Positions 32,648 to 41,563 of a stretch of DNA of 49,171 bases are shown in pieces. The stretch spans positions 20,845-70,015 of the forward strand of contig NZ_KI260341.1 in assembly GCF_000468015.1 (NCBI RefSeq), written 5' to 3'. Source of the stretch: Ruminococcus callidus ATCC 27760. Its GTDB lineage: Bacteria > Bacillota > Clostridia > Oscillospirales > Ruminococcaceae. Made by a program: the position numbers and the translations under genes. The notes under the pieces are model-generated. The model saw nothing but the letters and a program-made list of their open reading frames with translations. It ran no database searches and was not told the DNA's origin. How positions within the stretch are numbered: position 1 is the stretch's first letter; every line of letters begins with the position of its first letter.

Positions 32648-35234
32648 AAAGACACTGCTGCACTGCGGAATTCTGACAGGGATTCTGGGGGCTGTAGTGC
32701 TGCTGATCTTTCTGGTGCACCCCGGCTGTGTATACGGGGCACAGACGGACTGGAGCAACCAGCACTTTGCCATTCCGGAATACTTCCGCACCCGTTTCTA
32801 TGCCACCGGTAATCTCTTTCCCAATTTCGCCATGCAGCTGGGCAGCGGACAGAATATTTTCAATTTCGCCTATTACGGGCTGTACAGTCCGGTGATCCTG
32901 CTGTCCTTTGCGTTCCCGTGGCTGTCTATGGCGACGTACCTGCAAATCTCCAACATCCTGCTGACGCTGCTCAGTGCATTTCTCTGCTATTTCTGGCTGC
33001 GGAAATGGTTCGTTCCCAATCTGTCCCTTTTTATGGCAGTGCTCTACCTGCTGGCGGCACCGGTCATCTTCCACAGTCATCACCACATCATGTTCGTGAA
33101 CTACTTTCCCTTTTTGTTCTGGGCATTGTTCGCCGTGCATCATGCTCTGGAGAAACGGTGCAGTCTTTCACTGATCGCAGCATCTGCCTGCATTCTCCTC
33201 ACCAGCTTCTTTTTCAGCGTAGGAGCCTTTTTCGCGATTCTCATCTACGCCGTTTTTCTCACCCTGCACCAGCATCATGTACACCTGTTCCGGCAGCTGA
33301 TGCGGACAATTGGCATCACCTGTCTGCATTTGCTGCTGGGAGCCGTTCTCGCCGCGTTTCTGCTGCTGCCGGTGGCATGGACCCTGCTACACGGCAGAGA
33401 TGTTTCCGGCAGTTCTCAGAGCCTCTGGAGCCTTCTGATGCCCGGCATGCACTTGAATTATCTGACATACAGTCCCTTTTCCATTGGCATGACCTCTTTC
33501 AGCATTCTGGCGATCTGTGCCATGCTTTGCTTTCCGCAAAGGGCATACCGGTTTCTCGCCGGTATCTTTGGCGTGATTCTGGCGTGTCCTCTGCTGCTGT
33601 ACCTCATGAACGGCACGATGTATCTGGATCCCAAGGCATACATTCCCCTGCTGCCACTGCTGCTGTTGCTGTGCGGATTCTTCTGGAAGACCTTACTGTC
33701 CCACCAGATTGCCCTGCGTTCCACGCTGCTGCTGTTTTCCGCAGTGCTGGGTATGGGTATCCTGTCCCAGACCGGAACCGATGCAGAGCGAATTGCAGTG
33801 ATTCTGAACGGGCTTTCGATGCTGGCGGCATTCCTGTTCTATTTCCGCCGGCAGAATGCCAAGCCTTCCGGAAACGCCTCCACAAAAATCCTGCTGATCC
33901 CTACGCTGGCATTCAGCACCGCGACCTGTCTGACAGTCAATCTCTGTGACACCTACATGTCCAAGGAAGATGTCAGCATTGTCTATTCCTCGGAGATTCA
34001 AACACTGACAGATCAGATTGCAGCAGAAGACGACGGCTTTTACCGCATTTCCAACGAGTACCACGCCGGCGACACAGTAAACCGCATCTGGGGCAGCAAT
34101 TACTACCGGAGTTCCGTCTATTCCTCTGTCCACAATGCCGCATTTTCCGACTTTTATTTCCGGCAGACCCACAACGAAAACGGCATTCGGAACGCCGCCA
34201 TGATCGTACAGTCCAAGAATCCGGTTTTTGGCATTCTCATGGGAGAAAAATATCTGATCAGCCAAAAGCCCATTACCCGTTACGGATTCCGGCAGATCGG
34301 ACAGGATGGAGCGTATCTGCTGTACGAGAACACACTTGCCTATCCCATCGGCTTCGCCACCTCCAACATCATGACTACCGAGGAACTGAAAGGACTTCGT
34401 TATCCCAATCAGCTGGAAGCACTGCTGGAAAATGCTGTAGTCAATGCCGCAGACCTGCCGGAGGATTCCACATTCCACGCCAAGCAGCCGGACAGCATTC
34501 ATCAGATTGCCCCGTCCTATACTGCCACGGCATACAGTGACAAACAGATCACCGCCATTGGTGACAACAAGTATTATGTGCACAGCAAAACGGACTTCTC
34601 GGTAACGGTCACACTCGATGAGCCGATCGATGATCTGCTGCTGCTGAAATTCCACGTGGACAATCACCTCGGGAACGGCACCACCACCGGCGACGTGGCA
34701 ATTACCATTAACGGTATCCGCAACAAGCTGACAGACCCCCAGTGGAAGTACCAGAACAATAACAACAACTTCCAGTACACGCTTTCCTCCGACAAGCCCA
34801 TTCAGAAGCTGAAACTGAAATTTTCTGCCGGCGATTATGTCATTTCCAAACCGGTGATGTACACCATGGAATATCAGGTGCTGGAGGACACCTCCGCGGA
34901 AATCAGCCCGTGGCAGCTGCACCACGACACCCTCGGTGATGACACCATGGCTGGCAGCATTCAGGTGAAGCAGGACGGCTGGTTCGTGCTGGCAGTCCCC
35001 TATGACACCGGCTTTCACGTCACCGTGGACGGAAAGGAAGCCGCCTATTCCCGCACAGACACAGACTTTCTGGGATTCCCGATCACACAGGGAGAGCATC
35101 AGATCAGCATCACCTATACAGCTCCGCTGGCAAAAGCCGGCAAGTACTGCTCCGCCGCCGGAATTTGCTTGACGCTGCTGTTTTTCACCGGAAACTGTTG
35201 GCTGCGGCGGCGAAAACAAAAACAACATTCCTAA
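32631..35234 (+). CDS. YfhO-family membrane glycosyltransferase-like protein
   Basis: An 867-residue protein: about eleven to thirteen hydrophobic helices in the first 400 residues, then a large extracytoplasmic beta-rich domain with a final helix and a basic tail. This is the YfhO architecture (GT-C-like), which in Bacillus and Listeria is tied to glycosylation of teichoic acid or lipid carriers. ATG 32631 has GGAGG 8 bp upstream, inside the PIG-L gene. With PIG-L it forms a two-gene envelope-glycan cassette. Its TAA stop (35232-35234) is the first triplet of a palindromic repeat. Confidence 0.85.
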   Translation: MTTTRKKTLLHCGILTGILGAVVLLIFLVHPGCVYGAQTDWSNQHFAIPEYFRTRFYATGNLFPNFAMQLGSGQNIFNFAYYGLYSPVILLSFAFPWLSMATYLQISNILLTLLSAFLCYFWLRKWFVPNLSLFMAVLYLLAAPVIFHSHHHIMFVNYFPFLFWALFAVHHALEKRCSLSLIAASACILLTSFFFSVGAFFAILIYAVFLTLHQHHVHLFRQLMRTIGITCLHLLLGAVLAAFLLLPVAWTLLHGRDVSGSSQSLWSLLMPGMHLNYLTYSPFSIGMTSFSILAICAMLCFPQRAYRFLAGIFGVILACPLLLYLMNGTMYLDPKAYIPLLPLLLLLCGFFWKTLLSHQIALRSTLLLFSAVLGMGILSQTGTDAERIAVILNGLSMLAAFLFYFRRQNAKPSGNASTKILLIPTLAFSTATCLTVNLCDTYMSKEDVSIVYSSEIQTLTDQIAAEDDGFYRISNEYHAGDTVNRIWGSNYYRSSVYSSVHNAAFSDFYFRQTHNENGIRNAAMIVQSKNPVFGILMGEKYLISQKPITRYGFRQIGQDGAYLLYENTLAYPIGFATSNIMTTEELKGLRYPNQLEALLENAVVNAADLPEDSTFHAKQPDSIHQIAPSYTATAYSDKQITAIGDNKYYVHSKTDFSVTVTLDEPIDDLLLLKFHVDNHLGNGTTTGDVAITINGIRNKLTDPQWKYQNNNNNFQYTLSSDKPIQKLKLKFSAGDYVISKPVMYTMEYQVLEDTSAEISPWQLHHDTLGDDTMAGSIQVKQDGWFVLAVPYDTGFHVTVDGKEAAYSRTDTDFLGFPITQGEHQISITYTAPLAKAGKYCSAAGICLTLLFFTGNCWLRRRKQKQHS

Positions 35235-35250
35235 GGCAATACCGCACAAA
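35232..35250. repeat. Palindromic repeat half-copy R6, containing the YfhO stop codon
   Basis: TAAGGCAATACCGCACAAA matches the left arms of R1 and R12. The right arm is absent and is replaced by an unrelated terminator hairpin. The leading TAA is the stop of the rightward YfhO gene. Confidence 0.65.
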
Positions 35251-35258
35251 TATTTTCA

Positions 35259-35296
35259 CACCGCATTTGCAGCACATGCTGCAAGTGCGGTGTTTT
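35259..35296. terminator. Shared terminator between the YfhO and HTH genes
   Basis: A 15-bp stem CACCGCATTTGCAGC (35259-35273) with 35278-35292, one wobble, then TTTT. It ends at the stop codon of the convergent HTH gene. Confidence 0.88.
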
Positions 35297-35510
35297 ATCG
35301 GTTCATCTCCCGCTTGTCCGTCCGGTTCAGAAGATAGTCCACCGACACCTGATAAAAATCGGCAATGCGTACCAGCACTTCCGTGGGAATGTCATGCCCG
35401 CCGGACTCGTAATAGCTATAGGTTCGCTGGCTGATGAACAGCACCTTTGCCATGTCCGTCTGTGTCATGTCCATGTCCTCCCGTAAGTTCCGAATGCGAA
35501 TATACTGCAT
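35295..35510 (-). CDS. Small XRE-family HTH regulator
   Basis: A 71-residue protein consisting only of a Cro/C1-type helix-turn-helix (MTQTDMAKVLFISQRTYSYYE) followed by a short dimerisation tail with DFYQVSVDYLL. AAGGGTG lies 7 bp before the ATG. It is divergent from the lipoprotein gene, and two direct repeats lie between them, so it probably controls that promoter and its own. Confidence 0.88.
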   Translation of the reverse strand: MQYIRIRNLREDMDMTQTDMAKVLFISQRTYSYYESGGHDIPTEVLVRIADFYQVSVDYLLNRTDKREMNR

Positions 35511-35549
35511 AAAATATCACCCTTTCAAGAATATGGTTTTATTTTATGC

Positions 35550-35587
35550 TAGAACAAAACATTCTATTGACTTTTAGAACAAAACAT
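35550..35587. promoter_or_regulatory. Direct-repeat operator TAGAACAAAACAT x2
   Basis: Two identical 13-bp copies at 35550-35562 and 35575-35587, exactly 25 bp apart. One lies in the spacer of the lipoprotein promoter and the other just upstream of its -35 box. It is the likely binding site of the divergent HTH protein. Confidence 0.6.
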
Positions 35588-35595
35588 GCTATAAT
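35567..35595 (+). promoter_or_regulatory. Promoter of the lipoprotein operon
   Basis: TTGACT (35567-35572), 17 bp, TATAAT (35590-35595), rightward. Confidence 0.8.
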
Positions 35596-35653
35596 GAGAT
35601 TGTTCCATTTTGGAAAAAAGGGAAACATCATCAAAAAAGGAGGATATTACAAC

Positions 35654-36547
35654 ATGAAACACAAATGGCTTGCGGGACTGCTGCTCATCGCAATGCTCGG
35701 GGCAATGGGCGGCTGTTCCGGTGCCGGAAACAGCAGTGCTTCCCAGAAGGCGGAGGAATCTTCTGCCAAGGAAAGCAGTGCCGCAGAGGAGAGCAGCGAT
35801 GCGGAAGAATCCCAAAACGAGGACAGCAGTGATGCAGAAAAAAGCGACAACGCTGCTGACGAATCAAAGGTATTGTTCGAAGACAGCACTGTCCGAATCA
35901 CCTACACCGGCACTGACGAAGAAAGCTGGATGGGCAAAGGGCTGAAAGTCACCATTGAGAATCTGTCCGACAAAAACATTTCCGTTCAGACCAGAGAAGC
36001 TTCCGTCAATGGCGTCATGGACGATCCGTATTTTTCCTGCGATGTGGCTTCCGGAAAAACGGCAAATGACACGATCTATTTTTCCACCAAGGACGAACTG
36101 GGAACCGTTGAACTTTCATTTCACATTTTCGACAGTGACACGTTCGATACCATTGCCGACACCGAAAAGGTCACGCTCGTTATTGATGACTGCATCACCA
36201 GCGAAAAAACAGAAGCTGACAAGATCTATGAAGTCAACGGCGTAGTCGTTTCCTATGCCGGCAAGGTGGACGACGACATCTGGGGCACGGAATTCCAATT
36301 TCTCATCGAGAACAACGGCACGGAAACATACACCGTTCGTGCGGAAAACATTTCCATTGACAATACGATGTACGACGGTTCGATGTATGCCGAAGTAGCA
36401 GCCGGCAAATATGCCAACGAAACCATGTCGTTCATCGGCGAGGAGTTGCCGGCAGAAATGAATGAGTTGGAATTCAAGCTGGTCATCAGCAACAGCAGTT
36501 ACGAAACCGTAGCGGAATCTGATCCGATCAAGGTTTCCATACAGTAA
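35654..36547 (+). CDS. Lipoprotein with duplicated beta-domain, function unknown
   Basis: A 297-residue lipoprotein. The signal ends in the lipobox MGGC (Cys21). A Ser/Glu/Asp-rich linker (about 22-75) is followed by two homologous domains of about 100 residues; each contains an IEN(L/N) strand, a SVNGVM or SIDNTM turn, a VA(S/A)GK(T/Y)AN(D/E)T block and a closing KV(T/S) strand. This internal duplication resembles immunoglobulin-like DUF4352-type surface domains. AGGAGG is 10 bp from the ATG. It is probably an envelope sensor or ligand-binding protein; no catalytic motif is seen. Confidence 0.8.
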   Translation: MKHKWLAGLLLIAMLGAMGGCSGAGNSSASQKAEESSAKESSAAEESSDAEESQNEDSSDAEKSDNAADESKVLFEDSTVRITYTGTDEESWMGKGLKVTIENLSDKNISVQTREASVNGVMDDPYFSCDVASGKTANDTIYFSTKDELGTVELSFHIFDSDTFDTIADTEKVTLVIDDCITSEKTEADKIYEVNGVVVSYAGKVDDDIWGTEFQFLIENNGTETYTVRAENISIDNTMYDGSMYAEVAAGKYANETMSFIGEELPAEMNELEFKLVISNSSYETVAESDPIKVSIQ

Positions 36548-36570
36548 TCAGAAAGCAGAGGTATTTTATC

Positions 36571-36981
36571 ATGGCAAAAGGACAAAAAACGATTTACAAA
36601 AACAGTGCAGTCATTCTGCGGCTGGTTCTGGGCATTCTCTCCATTGTAATTTCCGCAGTGGTAGGATTCCAGTCCTGTGCTGCCGGCATCGGCGAAGCCA
36701 TTTCCGAAGCAGAAAGTTCCAGCGGTGCTGGCGGACTGTTCACAGGATTTTTCCTGCTGGCAGCCGGCATTGTCGCAATTGCTGCCAGAAAGACCAAGGG
36801 CGGCACTATTGCATCGATCATCTTATACGCATTGGCTGCTATTTTCGCCTTTGCAAACCTGAGTGAAAACTTCGGCGATCTGGTCGTATGGGCAGTGCTT
36901 TCCGTAATTTTCGCAGTGGTACTGGTAATCACCCTGTTCCTGAAAGAAAAGGATTCTTCTGACGAAACCACAAAGGAATAA
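36571..36981 (+). CDS. Small four-helix membrane protein, unknown
   Basis: A 136-residue protein with about four hydrophobic helices, a Ser/Gly-rich loop after the first and an acidic C-terminal tail (KEKDSSDETTKE). It lies 24 bp after the lipoprotein gene with an AGAGG RBS and shares its terminator, so the two form an operon controlled by the small HTH protein. No family assigned. Confidence 0.75.
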   Translation: MAKGQKTIYKNSAVILRLVLGILSIVISAVVGFQSCAAGIGEAISEAESSSGAGGLFTGFFLLAAGIVAIAARKTKGGTIASIILYALAAIFAFANLSENFGDLVVWAVLSVIFAVVLVITLFLKEKDSSDETTKE

Positions 36982-37001
36982 TTCTTCTTTCCGCATATAC
37001 A

Positions 37002-37038
37002 AAAAACGCTGTGCAATTCTTCGTTGCACAGCGTTTTT
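37002..37038. terminator. Terminator after the lipoprotein operon
   Basis: A perfect 15-bp stem AAAAACGCTGTGCAA (37002-37016) with 37024-37038, 7-nt loop and T-run on the plus strand; it also carries A/T runs suited to the minus strand. Confidence 0.9.
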
Positions 37039-37047
37039 CTTTTTCAA

Positions 37048-37093
37048 ACAACATCGCACAAAACCGTCAGGCGTATTTTATGGGTGCTGCATT
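37048..37093. repeat. Palindromic repeat copy R7, just past the pnp stop
   Basis: AACATCGCACAAAACCGTCAGGCG ... GGTGCTGCATTTTC. It keeps the CCGTCAGGCG centre of R5, R9 and R10, with more diverged arms. Six bases separate it from the pnp stop codon. Confidence 0.65.
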
Positions 37094-37098
37094 TTCAC

Positions 37099-39222
37099 TT
37101 ATTCTGTTTCCTGCTGCTTCCGGCGGGCTTCCAGTTCTTCCAGAGCGTCTTTGCGGGACAGGCTGATCTTGCCGTCTTTGATGTCCATGACCTTTACGAT
37201 AATGGCATCACCTACGGAAACCACGTCCTCTACCTGTTCTACCCGTTCCTTGTCCAGCTTGGAGATATGTACCAGACCGTCGCGTCCCGGTGCAATTTCT
37301 ACAAAGGCACCGAACGGCTTAATGGAAACGACCTTGCCCTTATAGATCGAGCCGACTTCCGGATCAATGGCAATGGTTTCGATCATCTGGTATGCCTTGC
37401 GGCAGCCCTCCATGGAAATGCCGCTGATAAATACGTGACCGTCCTCGTTGACATCGATCTTCACGCCGCACTCTGCGGACATTTTCTGGATCACCTTACC
37501 GCCCTGACCGATGACATCACGGATCTTGTCAGTCGGGATCTTGATCTGGAGCATCTTCGGTGCGAATTCGCCCACGGTATCTCTCGGAGCCGGAATTGCC
37601 TTGAGCATGATCTCGTCCAGAATGTACAGACGGGCTTTCCGTGTCTTTTCAAAGGCTTCGGCAATGATTGCCGGTGTCAGACCGTCTACCTTAATATCCA
37701 CCTGAATGGCAGTGATACCCTTCTTGGTACCGCCAACCTTGAAGTCCATATCGCCGTAGAAGTCTTCCAGTCCCTGAATATCTACCATAGTCTTGAACTC
37801 ATCGCTGTTCGGCAGTGTGATCAGACCGCAGGAAATACCGGCAACCGGTGCGTGAATCGGCACGCCTGCGTCCATCAATGCCAGTGTCGAACCGCAAATC
37901 GATGCCTGTGAGGTAGAGCCGTTGGAGGACAGCACCTCGGACACCAGACGCATAGCATACGGGAATTCCTCCACTGTGGGCAGCACCGGAATCAAAGCAC
38001 GTTCTGCCAGTGCACCGTGACCGATCTCACGCCGTCCCGGGCCGCGGCTGGGCTTGGTTTCGCCTACGGAGTAGGACGGGAAATTATACTGATGCATGTA
38101 ACGCTTGGAGGTTTCCTCGTCCAGACCGTCCAGCTTCTGGCTGTCGCTGACCGGTCCCAGCGTAGCAACTGTCAGCACCTGTGTCTGACCACGGGTGAAC
38201 AGACCAGTACCATGTACACGGGGCAGCACGCCGACTTCCGCAGCCAGCGGACGAATCTCGTCAATGCCTCTGCCGTCCACACGCTTGCCCTCATAGAGCC
38301 ATGCACGGACAATTTTCTTCTGAATCAGATACAGGATCTCATCGATCATGCCAGTTTCTTCGCCGCAGACAGCATCAAATGTTTCGTGTACGGCATCAAT
38401 GATCGGACGCAGACGGGCATCACGTTCATTTTTATCATTGGTATCCAGTGCGTGTTCTACCTGCTCATGTACCATAGCATCGATATTTTCGAACAGTTCC
38501 TGATCGACCTCGTGTGCCTCGAATGTGAACTTTTCCTTGCCGATCTTCGCCTGAATCTCGGAAATAAAGGCAACCATTTTCTTGATTTCTTCGTGACCAG
38601 TCAGAATTGCCTGCAACATGGTATCTTCCGGCACTTCGTTCGCACCGGCTTCGATCATGACGATCTTGTCCTTGGTACCGGCAACTGTCAGGTGCAGGTC
38701 ATTGTGCTGCCGCTGTTCCAGTGTGGGGTTCAGCACGATCTCGCCGTCTACCAGACCAACACTGATGCCGGCGATCGGTCCGTTCCACGGAATATCGGAG
38801 ATCGACAGAGCGATAGAAGTGGCGATCATGCCTACAATATCCGGTGCACAGTCCGGATCCACTGCCATAACTGTCATGACTACAGAAACGTCATTCCGCA
38901 TAGACTTCGGGAACAGCGGACGAATCGGACGGTCTACCATACGGGAAGTCAGGATCGCCTTTTCAGAGGGCTTTCCCTCCCGCTTGGTGAAAGAGCCGGG
39001 AATCTTGCCTACGGAATACATACGTTCTTCGTAGTCTACTGACAGCGGGAAAAAGTCGATTCCCTCTCTGGGCTTGGCACTGGCTGTGACATTCGCCATA
39101 ACAACGGTATCACCGTAGCGTACCCAGCAGGAACCGTTGGACAGTGCACAGGTTTTTCCGGTTTCTACCGAAAGGGGTCTTCCGGCAAATGTAGTTTCAA
39201 ATCGCTGTACATTTTCAAACAT
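37099..39222 (-). CDS. pnp: Polyribonucleotide nucleotidyltransferase (PNPase)
   Basis: A 707-residue phosphorolytic 3'-5' exoribonuclease acting in RNA decay. Two RNase PH-like domains (the first has FFPLSVDYEERMYSVGKIPGSF; the second has GTGLFTRGQTQVLTVATLG) are followed by KH (VIGQGGKVIQKM) and S1 (YKGKVVSIKPFGAFVEI) domains. The chosen start is ATG 39222 (MFENVQRF), matching the family; the frame runs 48 codons further up through the rpsO-pnp spacer. It is downstream of rpsO, as in most bacteria. Confidence 0.96.
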   Translation of the reverse strand: MFENVQRFETTFAGRPLSVETGKTCALSNGSCWVRYGDTVVMANVTASAKPREGIDFFPLSVDYEERMYSVGKIPGSFTKREGKPSEKAILTSRMVDRPIRPLFPKSMRNDVSVVMTVMAVDPDCAPDIVGMIATSIALSISDIPWNGPIAGISVGLVDGEIVLNPTLEQRQHNDLHLTVAGTKDKIVMIEAGANEVPEDTMLQAILTGHEEIKKMVAFISEIQAKIGKEKFTFEAHEVDQELFENIDAMVHEQVEHALDTNDKNERDARLRPIIDAVHETFDAVCGEETGMIDEILYLIQKKIVRAWLYEGKRVDGRGIDEIRPLAAEVGVLPRVHGTGLFTRGQTQVLTVATLGPVSDSQKLDGLDEETSKRYMHQYNFPSYSVGETKPSRGPGRREIGHGALAERALIPVLPTVEEFPYAMRLVSEVLSSNGSTSQASICGSTLALMDAGVPIHAPVAGISCGLITLPNSDEFKTMVDIQGLEDFYGDMDFKVGGTKKGITAIQVDIKVDGLTPAIIAEAFEKTRKARLYILDEIMLKAIPAPRDTVGEFAPKMLQIKIPTDKIRDVIGQGGKVIQKMSAECGVKIDVNEDGHVFISGISMEGCRKAYQMIETIAIDPEVGSIYKGKVVSIKPFGAFVEIAPGRDGLVHISKLDKERVEQVEDVVSVGDAIIVKVMDIKDGKISLSRKDALEELEARRKQQETE

Positions 39223-39347
39223 AATTCGAAATTCCTTTCCTGATTCCAATCCTTCGAATTCGCAAAAAGCCCTATGCTCTCTCCTCGCCTTTTGCAAAGC
39301 ACACGGCTTCCTGCGAATACCTGAATTTGGAATCGATTTCATACACA

Positions 39348-39384
39348 GAAAGGCAGACAAAGCCACTGGCTCTGTGCTGCCTTT
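39348..39384 (-). other. Hairpin in the rpsO-pnp intergenic region
   Basis: Near-perfect stem GAAAGGCAGACAAAGCC (39348-39364) with 39368-39384 (one bulge), 3-nt loop. No long T tail follows. In other bacteria the equivalent hairpin is where RNase III and PNPase control pnp mRNA; a longer ATTCGCA/TGCGAAT pairing nearer pnp may extend the structure. Confidence 0.6.
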
Positions 39385-39404
39385 CCTTTTTCAATCGTTG
39401 TTTC

Positions 39405-39671
39405 TTACTTACGGATACCCAGCTTCTCGATAACCGCACGATAACGGTTAACATCCTTCTTCTTCAGGTAGTTCAGCAGGTTTCTTCTGTGACCAACCAT
39501 CTTCAGCAGACCACGTCTGGAGTGGTGGTCGTTCTTGTGGGACTTCAGATGAGCAGTCAGATCGTTGATTCTCTTCGTCAGGATCGCGATCTGTACTTCC
39601 GGAGAACCAGTATCGTTCTCGTGGGTCCGGTTTTTCTCGATGATTTCTGTTTTTTCTTCTTTCAACAGCAT
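39405..39671 (-). CDS. rpsO: 30S ribosomal protein S15
   Basis: An 88-residue S15, standard length, binding 16S rRNA early in small-subunit assembly. The conserved [17 protein letters not shown] and [18 protein letters not shown] blocks are intact. GAGGTG lies 7 bp before the ATG. Transcribed ahead of pnp from its own promoter; the leader is probably a feedback site. Confidence 0.98.
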   Translation of the reverse strand: MLLKEEKTEIIEKNRTHENDTGSPEVQIAILTKRINDLTAHLKSHKNDHHSRRGLLKMVGHRRNLLNYLKKKDVNRYRAVIEKLGIRK

Positions 39672-39785
39672 GTTCTTTCACCTCATTCAATATTTCATCA
39701 ATGCACATAGAAAGAGGCAGGTGACTTCCCGACGGGACAAAGCATGCACCCCTGCGGGCTTACTCCAAATTCCAAGTACATGACA
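39672..39785 (-). promoter_or_regulatory. Structured rpsO leader
   Basis: About 115 nt with nested pairings: TCCC/GGGA (around the GTC loop) enclosed by GCAGG..GTG with CACCTGC. Firmicute rpsO leaders often hold an S15-binding structure that represses translation; this one is a candidate by position and structure only. Confidence 0.45.
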
Positions 39786-39791
39786 AAATAT

Positions 39792-39820
39792 ATTATATCA
39801 CATCTTTTTCGATTTGTAAA
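39792..39820 (-). promoter_or_regulatory. Promoter of rpsO-pnp
   Basis: TTTACA (39815-39820), 17 bp, TATAAT (39792-39797), leftward. Confidence 0.75.
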
Positions 39821-39836
39821 GTGCTTATTTTGTGAA

Positions 39837-40802
39837 TTAAGAAATAATTTTTCCTTTTCCCTTGTGCGAACGTCCGCCGGAGCTTTTGCCGCCGGATTTC
39901 TTTGCCGGCTCGATCGGTTTTTCCTCGCCGCCGCGGTCCTCGAACACGGTTTCCTCCTCGTCTGTCACGGTCTGTGCCAGTTCCGGATTGACCTCGCCCC
40001 GCTGTTCATAGTAGGGATTGATGATGTACTTCTGAATGACCGGATAGGACTGGAACGTAATCACCAGACCCAGCCAGGAAGCCGGCATTACCGGCAGCAG
40101 GAACAGCAGGATCATGGAATACCGGATATTCACGAACATCAGCACCAGCACGTAGACCGCAATGACTGCTGCCAATACCAATATGGTGATGATGTTGGTT
40201 TTCAGGGCAACTACCGACAGTGCCAGCGAATTTTTCAGCACGTTTTTCAGGGAAAGATTCGTGGAAACCAGCATCGGGAAAATGTAAAAGTTCATAAGCA
40301 GTGCAATAACACCGATACTCAGGGTAATGGCAAACAGCACATAAAACATCTTGCTGCCGGTCTGTTCGATCAGGCGGGGATACACGTAAAATGCCGCCGA
40401 GATGCAGCACGCCAGCACACAGTCCAGCACGCCGACAATACAGGCATGCTTGAATTCTGTGCGGAACGTGTGGAAAAATTCATGTGCCAGAAACGTAGGC
40501 TTTTCCATGATAAAATTTTTCAGGATTTTCGTATGTGCCGCCGTTGCCGGACCGATGATCACTGCAAACAGCACCAGACATGCCGCCGCCAGAATGGTTC
40601 CCAGCTGGGAATCCACCGCAAAAAACAGGGCGACTGCACCGATCACCGGCAAAAAGCTGAGAAAGTACAGCAGGTTCAGTTCAAACAGTTTCCAGAACTT
40701 TCTGCCGAATATCTCAAAAAAGCGGAATATTCCTTTTTTCTTGGGGGCATTCTTCGCGATACCGGAACCGGCACGCTCGTAATGATTTCCGAATAATCCC
40801 AT
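39837..40802 (-). CDS. DUF624/YesL-like membrane protein
   Basis: A 321-residue protein with five to six hydrophobic helices, a family-typical N-terminal FFEIFGRKFWKLFELNLLYFL and GPATAAHTKIL segment, and a long basic/acidic cytoplasmic tail rich in Lys, Gly and Ser. YesL-family proteins are often encoded near carbohydrate transporters, but there are none beside this one. ATG 40802 has AAGGAAG 7 bp upstream. Molecular function unknown. Confidence 0.75.
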   Translation of the reverse strand: MGLFGNHYERAGSGIAKNAPKKKGIFRFFEIFGRKFWKLFELNLLYFLSFLPVIGAVALFFAVDSQLGTILAAACLVLFAVIIGPATAAHTKILKNFIMEKPTFLAHEFFHTFRTEFKHACIVGVLDCVLACCISAAFYVYPRLIEQTGSKMFYVLFAITLSIGVIALLMNFYIFPMLVSTNLSLKNVLKNSLALSVVALKTNIITILVLAAVIAVYVLVLMFVNIRYSMILLFLLPVMPASWLGLVITFQSYPVIQKYIINPYYEQRGEVNPELAQTVTDEEETVFEDRGGEEKPIEPAKKSGGKSSGGRSHKGKGKIIS

Positions 40803-40863
40803 AGACAAACTTCCTTTCTTCAAGCTGCTTTCCGTGAAAAAAGCAGCATACATCTTTTATTCC

Positions 40864-40893
40864 GGCAGCACCGCACAGATCTATGCAGTGCTA
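40864..40893. repeat. Palindromic repeat copy R8, supplying a TAG stop
   Basis: GGCAGCACCGCACAGATCTATGCAGTGCTA: the arms GGCAGCACYGCA / TGCAGTGCT pair around AGATCT. Its right end provides the TAG stop (40891-40893) of the SpoIIM-like gene. Confidence 0.7.
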
Positions 40894-41478
40894 CATTTCA
40901 ATTGCATAAAACAACGCACTATATAACAGCGTATGCAGTACCAGCAGCACCAGCAGTACGACAAAACGGGCACAGTACATTCGCAGCTGGTGGCACATCT
41001 GATCTGTTGGTTCGTCCCGAAATCCATAATCAGTGAATTTTCCAGAGAACCGCAGGGACTCCCGCGATGCCACCGCCAGCAGTGCCGAAACCGGCACAAA
41101 ATAAATCAGCAGGAGCACACTCCGCACCAGCACATTTCCGGAGCCGCACTGCATTTGCAAGGCACCGCCCATACAAACGCCGTAAGTCAGCAGCAGCAGC
41201 CATACAAAAGGCTGTCCCACCGCGGAAAACCCCAGCAGGAAAAAGGTCATCAGAAACAGCAAAATGTTCCCGATGCTCCCCAGCCAGAGGGCTGCCAGAC
41301 TAGACCGTTTTTCCAGAAACATGCCCAGAAAACACGCCCACGAGGTGGGAACGCCGTCATACTGCCACCGCAGCATGACAATCCCCAGTGCTGCCCCCAG
41401 CAAAACGCTGCCGAACAGCAGGCAGAACAACCGTTGTTTTCGCTCCGTTGTTGTCAATGTCGTTCGCTTTCGGATCAT
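40891..41478 (-). CDS. SpoIIM-like integral membrane protein
   Basis: A 195-residue membrane protein with about five helices. The LLGFSAVGQPFVWLLLLTYG segment resembles the core of stage II sporulation protein M, which takes part in septal peptidoglycan removal and engulfment. Length is close to SpoIIM (about 200). It lies downstream of proC, not in a sporulation cluster. Another small membrane family is possible, so the assignment is tentative. Confidence 0.55.
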   Translation of the reverse strand: MIRKRTTLTTTERKQRLFCLLFGSVLLGAALGIVMLRWQYDGVPTSWACFLGMFLEKRSSLAALWLGSIGNILLFLMTFFLLGFSAVGQPFVWLLLLTYGVCMGGALQMQCGSGNVLVRSVLLLIYFVPVSALLAVASRESLRFSGKFTDYGFRDEPTDQMCHQLRMYCARFVVLLVLLVLHTLLYSALFYAIEM

Positions 41479-41563
41479 TGCAGATCTCTCCTTTGCTTTG
41501 CAAATTGGCTTGTACCTGCTTTATCCTATGCGAAAGGCACACCGGTTATGAATGCCGGGGCTT

